Origin: Leeia speluncae
Lineage (GTDB): Bacteria; Pseudomonadota; Gammaproteobacteria; Burkholderiales; Leeiaceae
Reading direction: 5' to 3'
DNA: 64,000 nt
Assembly (NCBI RefSeq): GCF_020564625.1
Contig: NZ_JAJBZT010000004.1
Coordinates: 124,001 to 188,000 of the forward strand
Of the stretch, positions 1 through 8,585 are shown piece after piece. Position numbers and translations under genes: made by a program. Numbering within the stretch: position 1 is the stretch's first letter; every line of letters begins with the position of its first letter. Under the pieces are notes generated by a model that saw nothing but the letters and a program-made list of their open reading frames with translations, searched no databases and was not told the origin of the DNA.

Positions 1-577
1 TGCCCATCCAATTGACTAATGTTTTGGAAAGCATGGGGCCTATTTTGAATGGTGCAATGGCAAAACGCTTGTAGAAAGAGCCCCGAATGGCGGTATGCAT
101 ATCTAGATGCACAAAAGTAGTCTCACTGCTTTGGCTGCTATCATGAATAAAACGTTGGATAATGTTTTCTATTTCAAGCGCTCTCATTGTTTCTTTGCTT
201 TGAGGCATTTCATGATGTTTGCCAGAAAAGAGGCGATTGAGGTCATCGTCGATAAATCGTTTGTTTTGCCGCATTGCTTCGATATTGCCAAACAAAAATA
301 GAATGTTCCCTTGTATAGAAATGCTTTCTTGGGCAATCTCTTGAATTAGCTGATTGCATATTTCAATAGGGGCGGTTTCGTTGCCGTGTATGCCGCTAGA
401 GATAATGTATGAGTTAGTGGAAGATTGGATATTTGTTCGATAGAACAAAATTGCGCCATGCCCCAACCATTTCCAGCTAAGTGTGCCAGAAATAGCCCCT
501 TCAGGACACTCTGGCGTCAGGGAGGATAAGGTGGTTTGAAGGAAGTCTTGCAAGAAGGCTGGAACAGTTTGATGCAT
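1..577 (-). CDS. astE: Succinylglutamate desuccinylase, 3' end beyond the window
   Basis: The minus strand reads an open frame from ATG at 577 to the left edge, giving the first ~192 residues of a zinc carboxypeptidase-like (M14/AstE-AspA) protein. Visible motifs are SGIHGNETAPIEI (zinc-binding His and Glu), RFIDDDLNRLFSGKH (substrate-binding region) and HLDMHTAIRGS (third zinc ligand). This combination is typical of AstE, the last step of the arginine succinyltransferase pathway, which releases glutamate and succinate from succinylglutamate. An in-frame stop lies six codons upstream of the ATG, which fixes the start. No other ast gene is visible, so the enzyme may be encoded alone or with genes left of the window. 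Aspartoacylase-type relatives are the alternative, but the DDDLNR motif favours AstE. Confidence 0.9.
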   Translation of the reverse strand, partial: MHQTVPAFLQDFLQTTLSSLTPECPEGAISGTLSWKWLGHGAILFYRTNIQSSTNSYIISSGIHGNETAPIEICNQLIQEIAQESISIQGNILFLFGNIEAMRQNKRFIDDDLNRLFSGKHHEMPQSKETMRALEIENIIQRFIHDSSQSSETTFVHLDMHTAIRGSFYKRFAIAPFKIGPMLSKTLVNWMG

Positions 578-722
578 GGCAATATGTGCTTTTCAATTTT
601 GTTCAGAATATCCCCATTCTAAGTACTTTTGCCATGGTTGTTCTGTGCGCTTGCCGCAGTTCTGACTTTTTATGGCGCATCTGATTTGATAGTGCTCAAC
701 ACGATTGTTTTGGAAGATGAAC

Positions 723-2636
723 ATGCGATACCTGACGGAAGATGTACTGGCGCATACGCTGGCTTTTTTACGTGCCCACGAGCCATTTAGAAGTATGTCC
801 TCTGCTCATCTTGAGTTGATGTTGGATGAAGCGACAATCGTGGATTATCCGCATGATAGCGTATTGGCTTCTCCTGCCTTGGGAGAAAAAGATACTTTTT
901 ATATTGTGCTACAAGGGGTTGTGCTGGGTGAGCAACCTCTCGCTGGTCAAGAGCCAATTGAACAAGAGCCAATTTGGTGGTTAACCGATGGTGAGTGCTT
1001 CCCTCTGGGGGCATTATTGCTAAGAAGACCTGTTGCAGGCGTGTATCGGGCAAAGTCGAATACGCGCTGCTTAGAAGTACCAGGTAGAGTGTTTCGGGAG
1101 TTGATGGAGGTCTCAACCTTTTTTGCGGACTTCTGTACTCGTAGATTGGCATCCTTGCTTGAAGCATCTAAGCGTACGTTCCAAGCAGAGTTTGCACAAA
1201 GTGTGCGGGATCAAGGCTCTATGCACACTTCTCTTGGTCATATCATTCGGTGTGATCCTATCTATTGCAAAAGTGAAGAGCCTATTTATCGCGTCATGCA
1301 GACAATGGACGAGGCTCGGATTGGTTCGATGATCATCGTTGATGATGCTTTGCATCCGATCGGTTTATTTACCTTGCAAGATGTATTAAGTCGGGTAGCG
1401 GTGCCTCAAACGGATCCTACCTTACCCATTTCGGCGGTTATGTCGAGCGGTGTGATTACATTACCGGCTCATGCGAGTGTGTTAGATGCCACTTTGACGA
1501 TGGCAAAGTTTGGTATCCGCCATGTGTTAGTCGTAGAAGAGGGGCGTTTGCAGGGCGTTGTATCAGAACGCGACCTGTTTGGATTGCAACGAACAAGCCT
1601 CAGACAAGTTGGACAAGCTATTCGATTAGCGGCCAATGAAGACGATCTGCGTGCGGCCAGTAAGGATATTCGGCAGCTTACCTATAGTATGTTAGCGCAG
1701 GGCGTCTCAGCCGAACATTTAACCCAGATTGTTTCAACATTAAATGATGTTTTGACGAGCAGAATTTTGGATCTGTGTTTACGAGATGTGATCCCTGCTG
1801 GCATGCAGTATTGCTGGTTAGCATTTGGCAGCGAAGGTCGGTTGGAACAAACGCTGTCAACCGATCAGGATAATGGTTTAGTTTTCCTGCCACCTGTCGG
1901 TATGTCGAATGACGAGGCGCGCGACATCTTATTACCTGCCGCAGAGAAGGTAAATTTAATGTTGTCTGCCATCGGATTCCCATTGTGTGCAGGTAATGTG
2001 ATGGCAAGTAATCCTGCGTGCTGCTTAAGTGTAAATGAATGGCAAACTCGATTTGCTGGATGGGTACAGCAGGCGTCGCCGCAAGAACTATTAAACGCAA
2101 CAATTTACTTTGATTTCAGAGCGATTTACGGGGATCGTGCGTTAGCAGATCAGTTGCATGAAAGCTTAAAAGATACACTTGCTGATGCCCGACTGTTTAT
2201 TCAAGAGTTGGCTAGAAATGCTAAGGCATTCCGCCCCCCGCTAAGCTTCTTTGGTGAGATTTCTGTACCAGATTCTGGCGATGCTGCTGGCAAAATTGAT
2301 TTAAAAAAGCAGGGAATTACACCGTTTGTGGATGTGGCTAGAATTTTTGCCCTGAAAACGGCGGTAGAGGAAACAAATACTGCCTCTAGGCTGCGCTTGG
2401 CAGGGCAGGAATGGGCGTTGGATGAACATATTGTTGAGGCATGGATTGATGCGTTTCACTTTATACAGTTGCTTCGTATGCGACTTCATCAGCAGCAAGC
2501 AGCCAGAAACGAACCGTTATCGAATTGGTTGGCGGTTGAGTCATTGAATGATCTAGACCAGCGCATTCTAAAAGAGTCATTTCGACAAGCTAGAAAATTG
2601 CAGAACTTAGCGCAAAAGTATTTTCAAATAATCTGA
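723..2636 (+). CDS. cNMP-binding / CBS-pair / DUF294 nucleotidyltransferase-like protein
   Basis: The 637-residue protein has three recognisable parts. Residues ~10-130 resemble a cyclic-nucleotide-binding (Crp-like) beta-roll. Residues ~160-285 are a pair of CBS domains, with repeats ending in GLFTLQDVL and GVVSERDLF. Residues ~330-637 are a DUF294/DUF294_C region with the nucleotidyltransferase signature FGSEGRLEQTLSTDQDN, as in GlnD-type enzymes. Such proteins are thought to be signal-responsive nucleotidyltransferases, but their substrate is unknown. The frame is open from a TTG at 705 and has ATGs at 717 and 723. The ATG at 723 is chosen because GGAAG (712-716) lies six bases before it. 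The gene is divergent from astE with 145 bp between them. Family assignment is firm; function is not. Confidence 0.85.
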   Translation: MRYLTEDVLAHTLAFLRAHEPFRSMSSAHLELMLDEATIVDYPHDSVLASPALGEKDTFYIVLQGVVLGEQPLAGQEPIEQEPIWWLTDGECFPLGALLLRRPVAGVYRAKSNTRCLEVPGRVFRELMEVSTFFADFCTRRLASLLEASKRTFQAEFAQSVRDQGSMHTSLGHIIRCDPIYCKSEEPIYRVMQTMDEARIGSMIIVDDALHPIGLFTLQDVLSRVAVPQTDPTLPISAVMSSGVITLPAHASVLDATLTMAKFGIRHVLVVEEGRLQGVVSERDLFGLQRTSLRQVGQAIRLAANEDDLRAASKDIRQLTYSMLAQGVSAEHLTQIVSTLNDVLTSRILDLCLRDVIPAGMQYCWLAFGSEGRLEQTLSTDQDNGLVFLPPVGMSNDEARDILLPAAEKVNLMLSAIGFPLCAGNVMASNPACCLSVNEWQTRFAGWVQQASPQELLNATIYFDFRAIYGDRALADQLHESLKDTLADARLFIQELARNAKAFRPPLSFFGEISVPDSGDAAGKIDLKKQGITPFVDVARIFALKTAVEETNTASRLRLAGQEWALDEHIVEAWIDAFHFIQLLRMRLHQQQAARNEPLSNWLAVESLNDLDQRILKESFRQARKLQNLAQKYFQII

Positions 2637-2669
2637 AATAGCAGTTCAGTATATTTCAGCGACACAGAA

Positions 2670-2739
2670 GAAGGTTTCTGGAAAAATGTCTCACATACAT
2701 AGATCGTATTGAGGCGTCTTTCAGGAACCTTTTCTTTTT
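2670..2739 (+). terminator. Possible terminator after the CBS/DUF294 gene
   Basis: An imperfect pairing of GAAGGTTTCTG with CAGGAACCTTTTC across a long loop is followed by a T-rich run (TTTTCTTTTT). It lies between the DUF294 gene and the cytochrome b561 gene. The long loop makes it only a weak candidate. Confidence 0.3.
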
Positions 2740-2790
2740 GGATGTTCCTAACACTTCGAAAGATCATTTCTGCAGAATTCAAGGATTTTT

Positions 2791-3327
2791 ATGAAGATTG
2801 AACGATACTCATTTTCGTCTAGGGCGCTCCACTGGTTAGTAGCATTGTTTATTTTGGGTGCATTTGGTTTGGGCATTACGATGACCGATATGCCAATGTC
2901 GCCAACTAAATTTCAAACGTATGCATACCACAAATGGTTAGGTATTACCGTGTTGGCGTTAGTTGTGATTCGTTTAATTAATCGTTTGTTTGTAAAAGTG
3001 CCTGCCGCGCCAAGTCACATGAAACCATGGGAAGTGAAAGTAGCGAATCTTACCCATCTTGCACTATATGGTTTGATGTTTGCCGTGCCACTAATTGGTT
3101 GGCTAGCTTCTTCTGCGAAAGGTTTCCCTGTTGTGTATCTAAAACTTTGGACGTTACCAGACCTAGTTTCTAAAAACGAAGGCTTGGGTGAAACCTTGCA
3201 AGGAACGCACAACCTTTTAGCTTGGACGATGCTAATTCTGGTGGGGCTACATTTTGTTGCTGCTTTAAAGCACCACTTTATTGATAGAGACGATGTGCTG
3301 CTTCGCATGTTGCCTGGCCGTAAATAA
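2791..3327 (+). CDS. Cytochrome b561 family membrane protein (YceJ-like)
   Basis: A 178-residue integral membrane protein with four hydrophobic helices. It begins with the family hallmark RYSFSSRALHWLVALFI, in which the His binds haem b. Further probable haem ligands sit in YHKWLG, THLALYGLM and GLHFVAALKHH. Prokaryotic cytochrome b561 proteins pass electrons between quinone and periplasmic acceptors. An AAGGA ribosome site precedes the ATG. Two YceI-family genes follow at once, the same association as yceJ-yceI in Escherichia coli, so a joint role in periplasmic quinone or isoprenoid handling is plausible but not proven. Confidence 0.9.
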   Translation: MKIERYSFSSRALHWLVALFILGAFGLGITMTDMPMSPTKFQTYAYHKWLGITVLALVVIRLINRLFVKVPAAPSHMKPWEVKVANLTHLALYGLMFAVPLIGWLASSAKGFPVVYLKLWTLPDLVSKNEGLGETLQGTHNLLAWTMLILVGLHFVAALKHHFIDRDDVLLRMLPGRK

Positions 3328-3346
3328 AATGAAAGAAAGTTTAAAG

Positions 3347-3886
3347 ATGAAAAATGTGTTGGCTTTGATGTTATTAACGGCTTCAGTTGCAGCGACTGCA
3401 CAAACAGTGGATGTGGCAAAAAGTAAGCTAGGTTTTACCTTCAAGCAAGAAGAAGTGCCTGTAGAAGGTCAGTTCAAAAAATTTACAGCGACAGTGAGTT
3501 TTGATGCGGCGAAACCTGCCGATGGCAAGGCCGATGTGTCGATTGATTTACTATCTGTGGATGGCGGTAGCCCTGATGCGTCTAATGAGCTAGTCAAACC
3601 AAGTTGGTTTGATGCAGCAAAAGGACCAAAAGCACGCTTTGTGGCATCTAACTTTAAAGCCTTGGGTGGTGGCAAATTTCAAGCACCAGGCAAGTTAACC
3701 TTAAAAGGTAAAACACTTCCTGTGATCGTTAATTTTACTGCTAAAGCATCCGGCGCATCTCAAGTGCTTGATGGTACGGCAACGGTTAATCGTCTGCAGT
3801 TTGGTGTAGGTGATGGTGTTTGGAAAGATACTGATTCAGTTGCAGATGCGGTGGTTGTTAAGTTTCATTTGCAAGTAAATCCATAA
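3347..3886 (+). CDS. YceI family periplasmic protein (first copy)
   Basis: A 179-residue secreted protein. The signal peptide MKNVLALMLLTASVAATA is followed by a YceI lipocalin-like beta-barrel (repeated SxLxF-type strands, FKALGGGKFQAPGKLTLKGK, FGVGDGVWKDTDSVADAV). YceI proteins bind polyisoprenoids such as ubiquinone-8. The frame has earlier ATGs at 3281 and 3329. The ATG at 3347 is preferred because it gives a clean signal peptide and has GAAAG-type ribosome-site sequence about eight bases upstream. It follows the cytochrome b561 gene by 19 bp and is probably cotranscribed with it. It is clearly diverged from the second YceI copy downstream, so this is not a recent duplication. Confidence 0.88.
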   Translation: MKNVLALMLLTASVAATAQTVDVAKSKLGFTFKQEEVPVEGQFKKFTATVSFDAAKPADGKADVSIDLLSVDGGSPDASNELVKPSWFDAAKGPKARFVASNFKALGGGKFQAPGKLTLKGKTLPVIVNFTAKASGASQVLDGTATVNRLQFGVGDGVWKDTDSVADAVVVKFHLQVNP

Positions 3887-3937
3887 TTGATTGACGTTAA
3901 TTTGTTTTTAAGTGTTTAAATTTATAAAGGAAAATTC

Positions 3938-4501
3938 ATGAAAAAGCTTTTGGTTGCAGCATTGTTGGCATCTTCTTCTGTTGGCGCATTTGCAGCAGAT
4001 ACGTACCAATTGGATTCAACTCATACCTACCCAACTTTTGAAATTAGCCACATGGGCTACTCAATTACTCGTGGTACATTTGACAAAACCTCAGGTACTT
4101 TGTCGTTGGATCTTGCTGCGAAAAAAGGTAGTTTAGAAGCGGTGATTGATACAACTTCTCTAGATACCGGCTTTGACAAGCGTGATGAACACTTGAAAAG
4201 CCCAGACTTTTTCAATGTAGAAAAATTCCCTACAGCGACAGTGAAAGCGGATAAGTTTGTATTTGAAGGTGACAAACTAGTTGCTGCTGAAGGTTCTTTG
4301 ACACTATTGGGTGTGAGCAAGCCTGTTAAGCTAAACGTGGTTTCTTTCAAATGTGCTCCAAGTCCAATGACTAAGAAAGATACTTGCGGTGCGGAAGTGG
4401 TTGCGAACATCAAGCGTTCTGATTTTGGCATGACTACTTACTTGCCAGCAGTTGGTGATGATGTGAAAATTTCTGTTCAAGTTGAAGCAGTTAAAAAATA
4501 A
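3938..4501 (+). CDS. YceI family periplasmic protein (second copy)
   Basis: A 187-residue protein with the signal peptide MKKLLVAALLASSSVGAFA before ADTYQLD, then a full-length YceI barrel with the standard pattern DSTHTYPTFEISHMGYS...GTFDKTSG, HLKSPDFFNVEKFPTATV and a C-terminal KRSDFGMTTYLPAVGDDVKI. This copy is closer to E. coli YceI than the preceding gene. It contains a Cys pair (FKCAPSPMTKKDTCGAE) that could form a periplasmic disulfide. An AAAGGAAAA ribosome site lies just upstream. It ends the b561-YceI-YceI group, with a strong hairpin terminator 20 bp downstream. Confidence 0.92.
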   Translation: MKKLLVAALLASSSVGAFAADTYQLDSTHTYPTFEISHMGYSITRGTFDKTSGTLSLDLAAKKGSLEAVIDTTSLDTGFDKRDEHLKSPDFFNVEKFPTATVKADKFVFEGDKLVAAEGSLTLLGVSKPVKLNVVSFKCAPSPMTKKDTCGAEVVANIKRSDFGMTTYLPAVGDDVKISVQVEAVKK

Positions 4502-4523
4502 TTTGCGAGCAGGCAAATAAAAG

Positions 4524-4555
4524 CAATGGCGCCAATGGCGCCATTGTTGTTTTCA
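4524..4555 (+). terminator. Intrinsic terminator after the YceI genes
   Basis: A perfect 10-bp stem, CAATGGCGCC / GGCGCCATTG, with loop AAT is followed by TTGTTTTC. It lies 22 bp after the second yceI stop codon. Confidence 0.8.
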
Positions 4556-4685
4556 CTGGGCGTAAAGTGTAAATTTAAGTCAACTAGACAAGCTTCATGT
4601 AAGTGTGACTTGCCATGAATAAACCGCTAGGGTTATAAAGAGAGATTAATTGGTGGTAATTGTCGAAAAATAGTAGGGGAATGCG

Positions 4686-6308
4686 GTGTTAGAGGCGTTA
4701 GTATCAAAGCTGATGAGTGGCGGAAAAGTAAGCACGGAGTTAAAAACACTCCAAGGTGCTACTACCATGCTTGCGAGTTATGCTGCAAAAGATTTTAATG
4801 CGGCCTTTGCGACATTGGTGCAAGCCCTAAAGCAAATTGATACCCAAGAACAGCGCAGCCCTAAAAAGAGAGCGCAAGCGTTCATTTATTCAGAAGACAC
4901 TGCGCGTAAATATTATAAACATCTGATGAGCCAATTGATTCGGATGTTAGATGCGCAAGACTTGGCTGCCAACAGCTATTACCACATGGTGTTGGGGTTT
5001 CAAGAGGCATTGATTGAATGTTATCGCACCTTGGTATTTTCTCAGCCAGATGCAGAGAAAAAACTAGGCCGGGACATCTTAGGCCAACTCGTTTGCCGTT
5101 CATTGCTACTATTGGCAGATAAAGCGTTTATCCAATATCTTCGCTATGAGAGTCCAGATGATGCTGATTGGGCGAATGCGAATAAGTTTTACGCGATGGC
5201 AGAGTCCGCCGGCTTTACACATGAGTTAATGCCGCTGTATGGCACCACAACCGATAGCAAAACATGTGAAGGTGAGTTTCTGAGAATGCAAATCTTGGCG
5301 CTTTCTCAGCCACAATGCTTCTCTCCACTTCAAATCGCTGTGTTGAATGATTGGTTAATCAAGAACATGCAGTTCTTGTCGATTGATAAAGAGATCAACC
5401 CCCAGGCGCACAGCTTTGCAATTAACCTACAAACGGCAGAGCCGGCCGTTATGCTGACTAGGAAAGAGCTTGGTGATGGTATTCGCTATCTTAGTACGCA
5501 AAGCTTAATTCAACGCGGTGGCATGGTTCTCAAGCAGCTAGAACAGCGTACAGACTTAAAATCGATGGGTTTTCCAAGTAGTATTGCGCCTGAATTAGTA
5601 GAAGGCATCTTTTCAAGAACGACAAAATGTTGGTCTAGAAGCCAGTATCCTAAACGGCGTGATCAGCGTGTCACTGCGCCAGAAATTGGTTTGTTATACC
5701 AAGGCGTTACTGCATTGATGGCGTCGTTAAAGTTTAAAGAGGGGGGCGCAAATGAGCCAATTAAAGCCCCTTCAGCCGCCTTTGATACACGAGTTCATAG
5801 CCGTAATGGTGTAACCACCGTTAAGGTTGACGAGTCATTACTAGATGAGCGTGCGCCTTCTAGTATGTGGTTGGTCGAGGATCATAGTGTTTATGGGCTT
5901 GGATTGCGCCAGCATAATACGGTCCTTCAGCGTCCTGCGATTAATGATATGGTTGCCGTACGCTTCCAGAATAAGCTCAGAGTATGCGTCGTGCGCCGTA
6001 TTTCGATGGGGCAAGATGATCGCCAAGAGCTTGGACTTGAAGTGTTGGCAGTTGATCCTCAATTAGTGATGCTGAGAAGTAGTACGGGTATTACCCTTGA
6101 AGCTGTCTTTGCTGTTGGCATTGAAGGGACTGTTAGGACAAGAGCTTTATTGCTACCACCTCATTTTGAGCCCCGTCCAGATCCTTATCTGTTGGTGTAC
6201 AAAGGCAAAGAATATAAAGTTCAGATAGATCCGCAACCGAAGAAGTTTTCTGGCGGAAATATATTCTCATTCGTAATTCCAGATTCAGCAGGACAGAAAA
6301 AAACATAA
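4686..6308 (+). CDS. Conserved protein of unknown function, possible PilZ-like C-terminus
   Basis: A 540-residue cytoplasmic protein with no signal peptide or membrane segment. I do not recognise the family with certainty. The first ~330 residues are helical, with a region LIERxL-type repeats cannot explain (YYKHLMSQLIRMLDAQDLA, LVCRSLLLLADKAFIQYL). The last ~130 residues look like a small beta-barrel (DMVAVRFQNKLRVCVVRRIS, ELGLEVLAVDPQLVMLRSS). A VRR...ELGLEVLA pattern occurs at the end of several betaproteobacterial proteins and is reminiscent of PilZ-type modules; this is an inference. The start is GTG at 4686: AGGGGA lies five bases upstream, and the nearby ATG at 4681 is in another frame and stops at once. 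The stop codon abuts the rmuC start, so the two genes are probably coupled. Confidence 0.7.
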   Translation: MLEALVSKLMSGGKVSTELKTLQGATTMLASYAAKDFNAAFATLVQALKQIDTQEQRSPKKRAQAFIYSEDTARKYYKHLMSQLIRMLDAQDLAANSYYHMVLGFQEALIECYRTLVFSQPDAEKKLGRDILGQLVCRSLLLLADKAFIQYLRYESPDDADWANANKFYAMAESAGFTHELMPLYGTTTDSKTCEGEFLRMQILALSQPQCFSPLQIAVLNDWLIKNMQFLSIDKEINPQAHSFAINLQTAEPAVMLTRKELGDGIRYLSTQSLIQRGGMVLKQLEQRTDLKSMGFPSSIAPELVEGIFSRTTKCWSRSQYPKRRDQRVTAPEIGLLYQGVTALMASLKFKEGGANEPIKAPSAAFDTRVHSRNGVTTVKVDESLLDERAPSSMWLVEDHSVYGLGLRQHNTVLQRPAINDMVAVRFQNKLRVCVVRRISMGQDDRQELGLEVLAVDPQLVMLRSSTGITLEAVFAVGIEGTVRTRALLLPPHFEPRPDPYLLVYKGKEYKVQIDPQPKKFSGGNIFSFVIPDSAGQKKT

Positions 6309-7778
6309 ATGGATCTCACCCTTATTCAGTTAATTGTTTCTACTTTGGCAGTCCTTGTGGCTGCCTTTGTTTTCATCGCACTTCGGAAGTTATCTAATCG
6401 CCTTTCAGATTTACCAAGTGCCGATCAACTCAATCTAAATCATCGAGAAATGCTGATGGACCTACAAAGAGGGCTTTCAGAGCAGTCCACTCGATTGAGT
6501 CAAGCGTTGCAAGAGAGTAGCGAGCGGCAACAGCGGATTCAGATGGAGTTTAGTGAACGATTAAGACACATGATTCAATCCACGAATGAAAGTCTGAGGC
6601 AGGCTGTATCTCAAGAGTTGAATCAGACTAGGCAAGGCATGGAGCAATTAAATCGGTTCCAGCATGAACGATTATCGCAATTACAGCAGCATCATTTGCA
6701 AACACTTGGTGATTTGAAGTTTGAAATGCAGGCCAGACAAGATCAGCTGCGAATGGAGTTGATCGAAAAAATGAGTGCTGTCCTCGCTGAGCATGGGGTG
6801 CAGTCGCAAACTATCTTGCAAGAAACGATGCGCCATGTGTCTGGTGCCTTAATTGAGAATATTGAGAAACTAAACCTTACCGTTGCAGAACGCTTAGATC
6901 AGATTTCTGGAAAAATGAATGAAAGGTTGGAGGATGGGTTTAAGAAAACCAATGAAACCTTTGCTAGTGTGATGGCGCGATTAGCCGTGATTGACGAGGC
7001 GCAGAAGAAAATCGATGGCTTAACGAGTAATGTCGTCAGCCTTCAAGAATTGCTAGGAGATAAGCGGTCTCGAGGTGCATTTGGTGAAGTTCAGCTAGAA
7101 CATTTAGTGAGAAATCTGTTGCCAGAGCAGGTCATTCAATTCCAAGCGGTTCTGTCTACGGGCGTAAGGGCTGATTGCCTGCTTGACTTGCCTGCGCCTA
7201 CCGGCAAAGTGGTGGTAGATGCTAAATTCCCGCTGGAAAACTATCAGCGAATGTTTGATCTGCCATCCGACATCGAAAGAAAAGGCGCTAGGTCAAACTT
7301 TGTAAAAGATGTGAAAAAGCATATTGATGATATTGCCAATAAGTACATTCTTCCGGGGGAGACATCAGATGGTGCGGTCATGTTTGTTCCTGCCGAGGCG
7401 GTATTCGCAGAGATCCACGCCTATCATGAGGAGTTGGTTAGTTATGCTCAGCAAAAGCGGGTTTGGATTGTTTCTCCCACGACGTTGATGGCTGTTTTGA
7501 ATACCGCAAGGGCGGTGCTCAGAGATGCGCAAATGCGTGAGCAACTACATGTGATGCAAAAAGAATTGGTTAAACTGGCTGAAGAGTTTTTACGTTTTGA
7601 TAAGCGGATGAAAAACTTGGCAACGCATATTGAGCAAGCTCATAAGGATGTGCAAGAAGTGCACATCACAAGCCAGAAAATTAGCAAACGATTTGCCGCA
7701 ATTGAGCATGTTCAGTTAGATGAAGAGGTTGAATCAATGGCCGAGCAACAAAATACATCCGCAATTGAAGAGCGGTAG
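6309..7778 (+). CDS. rmuC: DNA recombination protein RmuC
   Basis: A 489-residue protein. The N-terminal membrane helix (residues ~4-25, LIQLIVSTLAVLVAAFVFIA) is followed by a long Gln/Glu-rich coiled coil (~40-230). The RmuC domain follows at ~255-440, with GDKRSRGAFGEVQLEHLV, VVDAKFPLENYQRM, ADCLLDLP and the MFVPAEAVFAEIHAYHEEL block. RmuC proteins limit inversions at short inverted repeats and have a restriction-endonuclease-like core fold (GAFGE, D-A-K). The ATG directly follows the TAA of the upstream gene of unknown function, with no spacer, so translation is probably coupled. Length and motif order are normal for the family. Confidence 0.93.
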   Translation: MDLTLIQLIVSTLAVLVAAFVFIALRKLSNRLSDLPSADQLNLNHREMLMDLQRGLSEQSTRLSQALQESSERQQRIQMEFSERLRHMIQSTNESLRQAVSQELNQTRQGMEQLNRFQHERLSQLQQHHLQTLGDLKFEMQARQDQLRMELIEKMSAVLAEHGVQSQTILQETMRHVSGALIENIEKLNLTVAERLDQISGKMNERLEDGFKKTNETFASVMARLAVIDEAQKKIDGLTSNVVSLQELLGDKRSRGAFGEVQLEHLVRNLLPEQVIQFQAVLSTGVRADCLLDLPAPTGKVVVDAKFPLENYQRMFDLPSDIERKGARSNFVKDVKKHIDDIANKYILPGETSDGAVMFVPAEAVFAEIHAYHEELVSYAQQKRVWIVSPTTLMAVLNTARAVLRDAQMREQLHVMQKELVKLAEEFLRFDKRMKNLATHIEQAHKDVQEVHITSQKISKRFAAIEHVQLDEEVESMAEQQNTSAIEER

Positions 7779-7798
7779 TGCGGGCGACTGACTATTTG

Positions 7799-8437
7799 CT
7801 AGTGGGAAGATTGGCTGTTTTTCTTTTTTCTACGGAAATAAATAATAGCCGTCGCGGTGATGACAATCGCTAGTACAATTAAGATGCCTTTTTGGCCGAC
7901 ATGAACCCAGCTCATCAGCCATTCGCGCTTATGTGCTCCGTAGTAGCCTAGGTATACCCACACAGGCACACTGATTAGTGCTGCAGATCCATCTAATAAC
8001 AAAAACCGCCAAAAAGGAACTCTTCTGGTCATGCCTGCGGTAAGAAAAATGGGAGTACGTAAGCCAGGAAGGAAGCGGGCAACAAATAACACCCGTTTGC
8101 CGTATTTGTGAAATTGGTCTTGTACGGCGGCATACCTAGCTTCGGTGAGAAACTTTGCAACCAGTGGGAAGCACCTGACGCGCTCACCATAGACTCTGCC
8201 AGCGACAAACATCATGGAGTCACCAACTAGTACGCCGGCTAAGCCGACGAAAAACATGGTGTTCACATCCGCATAGCCAAGACCCGCAATAATTCCGCCG
8301 GCAACAAGAGAAATGTCTTCAGGAATAGGGACGCCGAAGCCACAAATGAGCAATACAGAAAACACGGCCGCATAGGCAAATAGCGGGTTTTCATGCGCAT
8401 GTGAAAACAAATTGACCAGCAGTTGCAAGTTATCCAT
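7799..8437 (-). CDS. DedA family membrane protein
   Basis: A 212-residue polytopic membrane protein of the DedA/SNARE-associated family. It carries the family block FGVPIPEDISLVAGG near the N-terminus and the conserved RFLPGLRTPIFLTAGMTRRVPFWRF segment with its essential arginines, followed by two C-terminal helices and a short basic tail. DedA proteins help recycle lipid carriers such as undecaprenyl phosphate and maintain proton motive force. The frame is open from a TTG at 8491, but ATG at 8437 gives the usual short N-terminus (MDNLQLLVNLF). It converges with rmuC, 20 bp apart. Confidence 0.92.
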   Translation of the reverse strand: MDNLQLLVNLFSHAHENPLFAYAAVFSVLLICGFGVPIPEDISLVAGGIIAGLGYADVNTMFFVGLAGVLVGDSMMFVAGRVYGERVRCFPLVAKFLTEARYAAVQDQFHKYGKRVLFVARFLPGLRTPIFLTAGMTRRVPFWRFLLLDGSAALISVPVWVYLGYYGAHKREWLMSWVHVGQKGILIVLAIVITATAIIYFRRKKKNSQSSH

Positions 8438-8585
8438 GTAATGTTCATCGTGCCATATGCAATTTGTCAGGCATATTACCTGAATTTGCAATTGAAAACA
8501 CTTTCTTCATGTTTGTTTTACCAACGTTCATTTGTCTAAGATCATATAATTGCAAGATGACAACTTGTGAGTGGATTGCTTTGCC

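Noticed and set aside
107-301. 64-codon plus-strand open frame
   Set aside because: It is antisense to astE, whose minus-strand frame shows clear family motifs across the same bases.
3347-4501. Tandem YceI genes as a recent duplication
   Set aside because: The two proteins differ throughout, including in signal peptide and cysteine content, so they are old paralogues.
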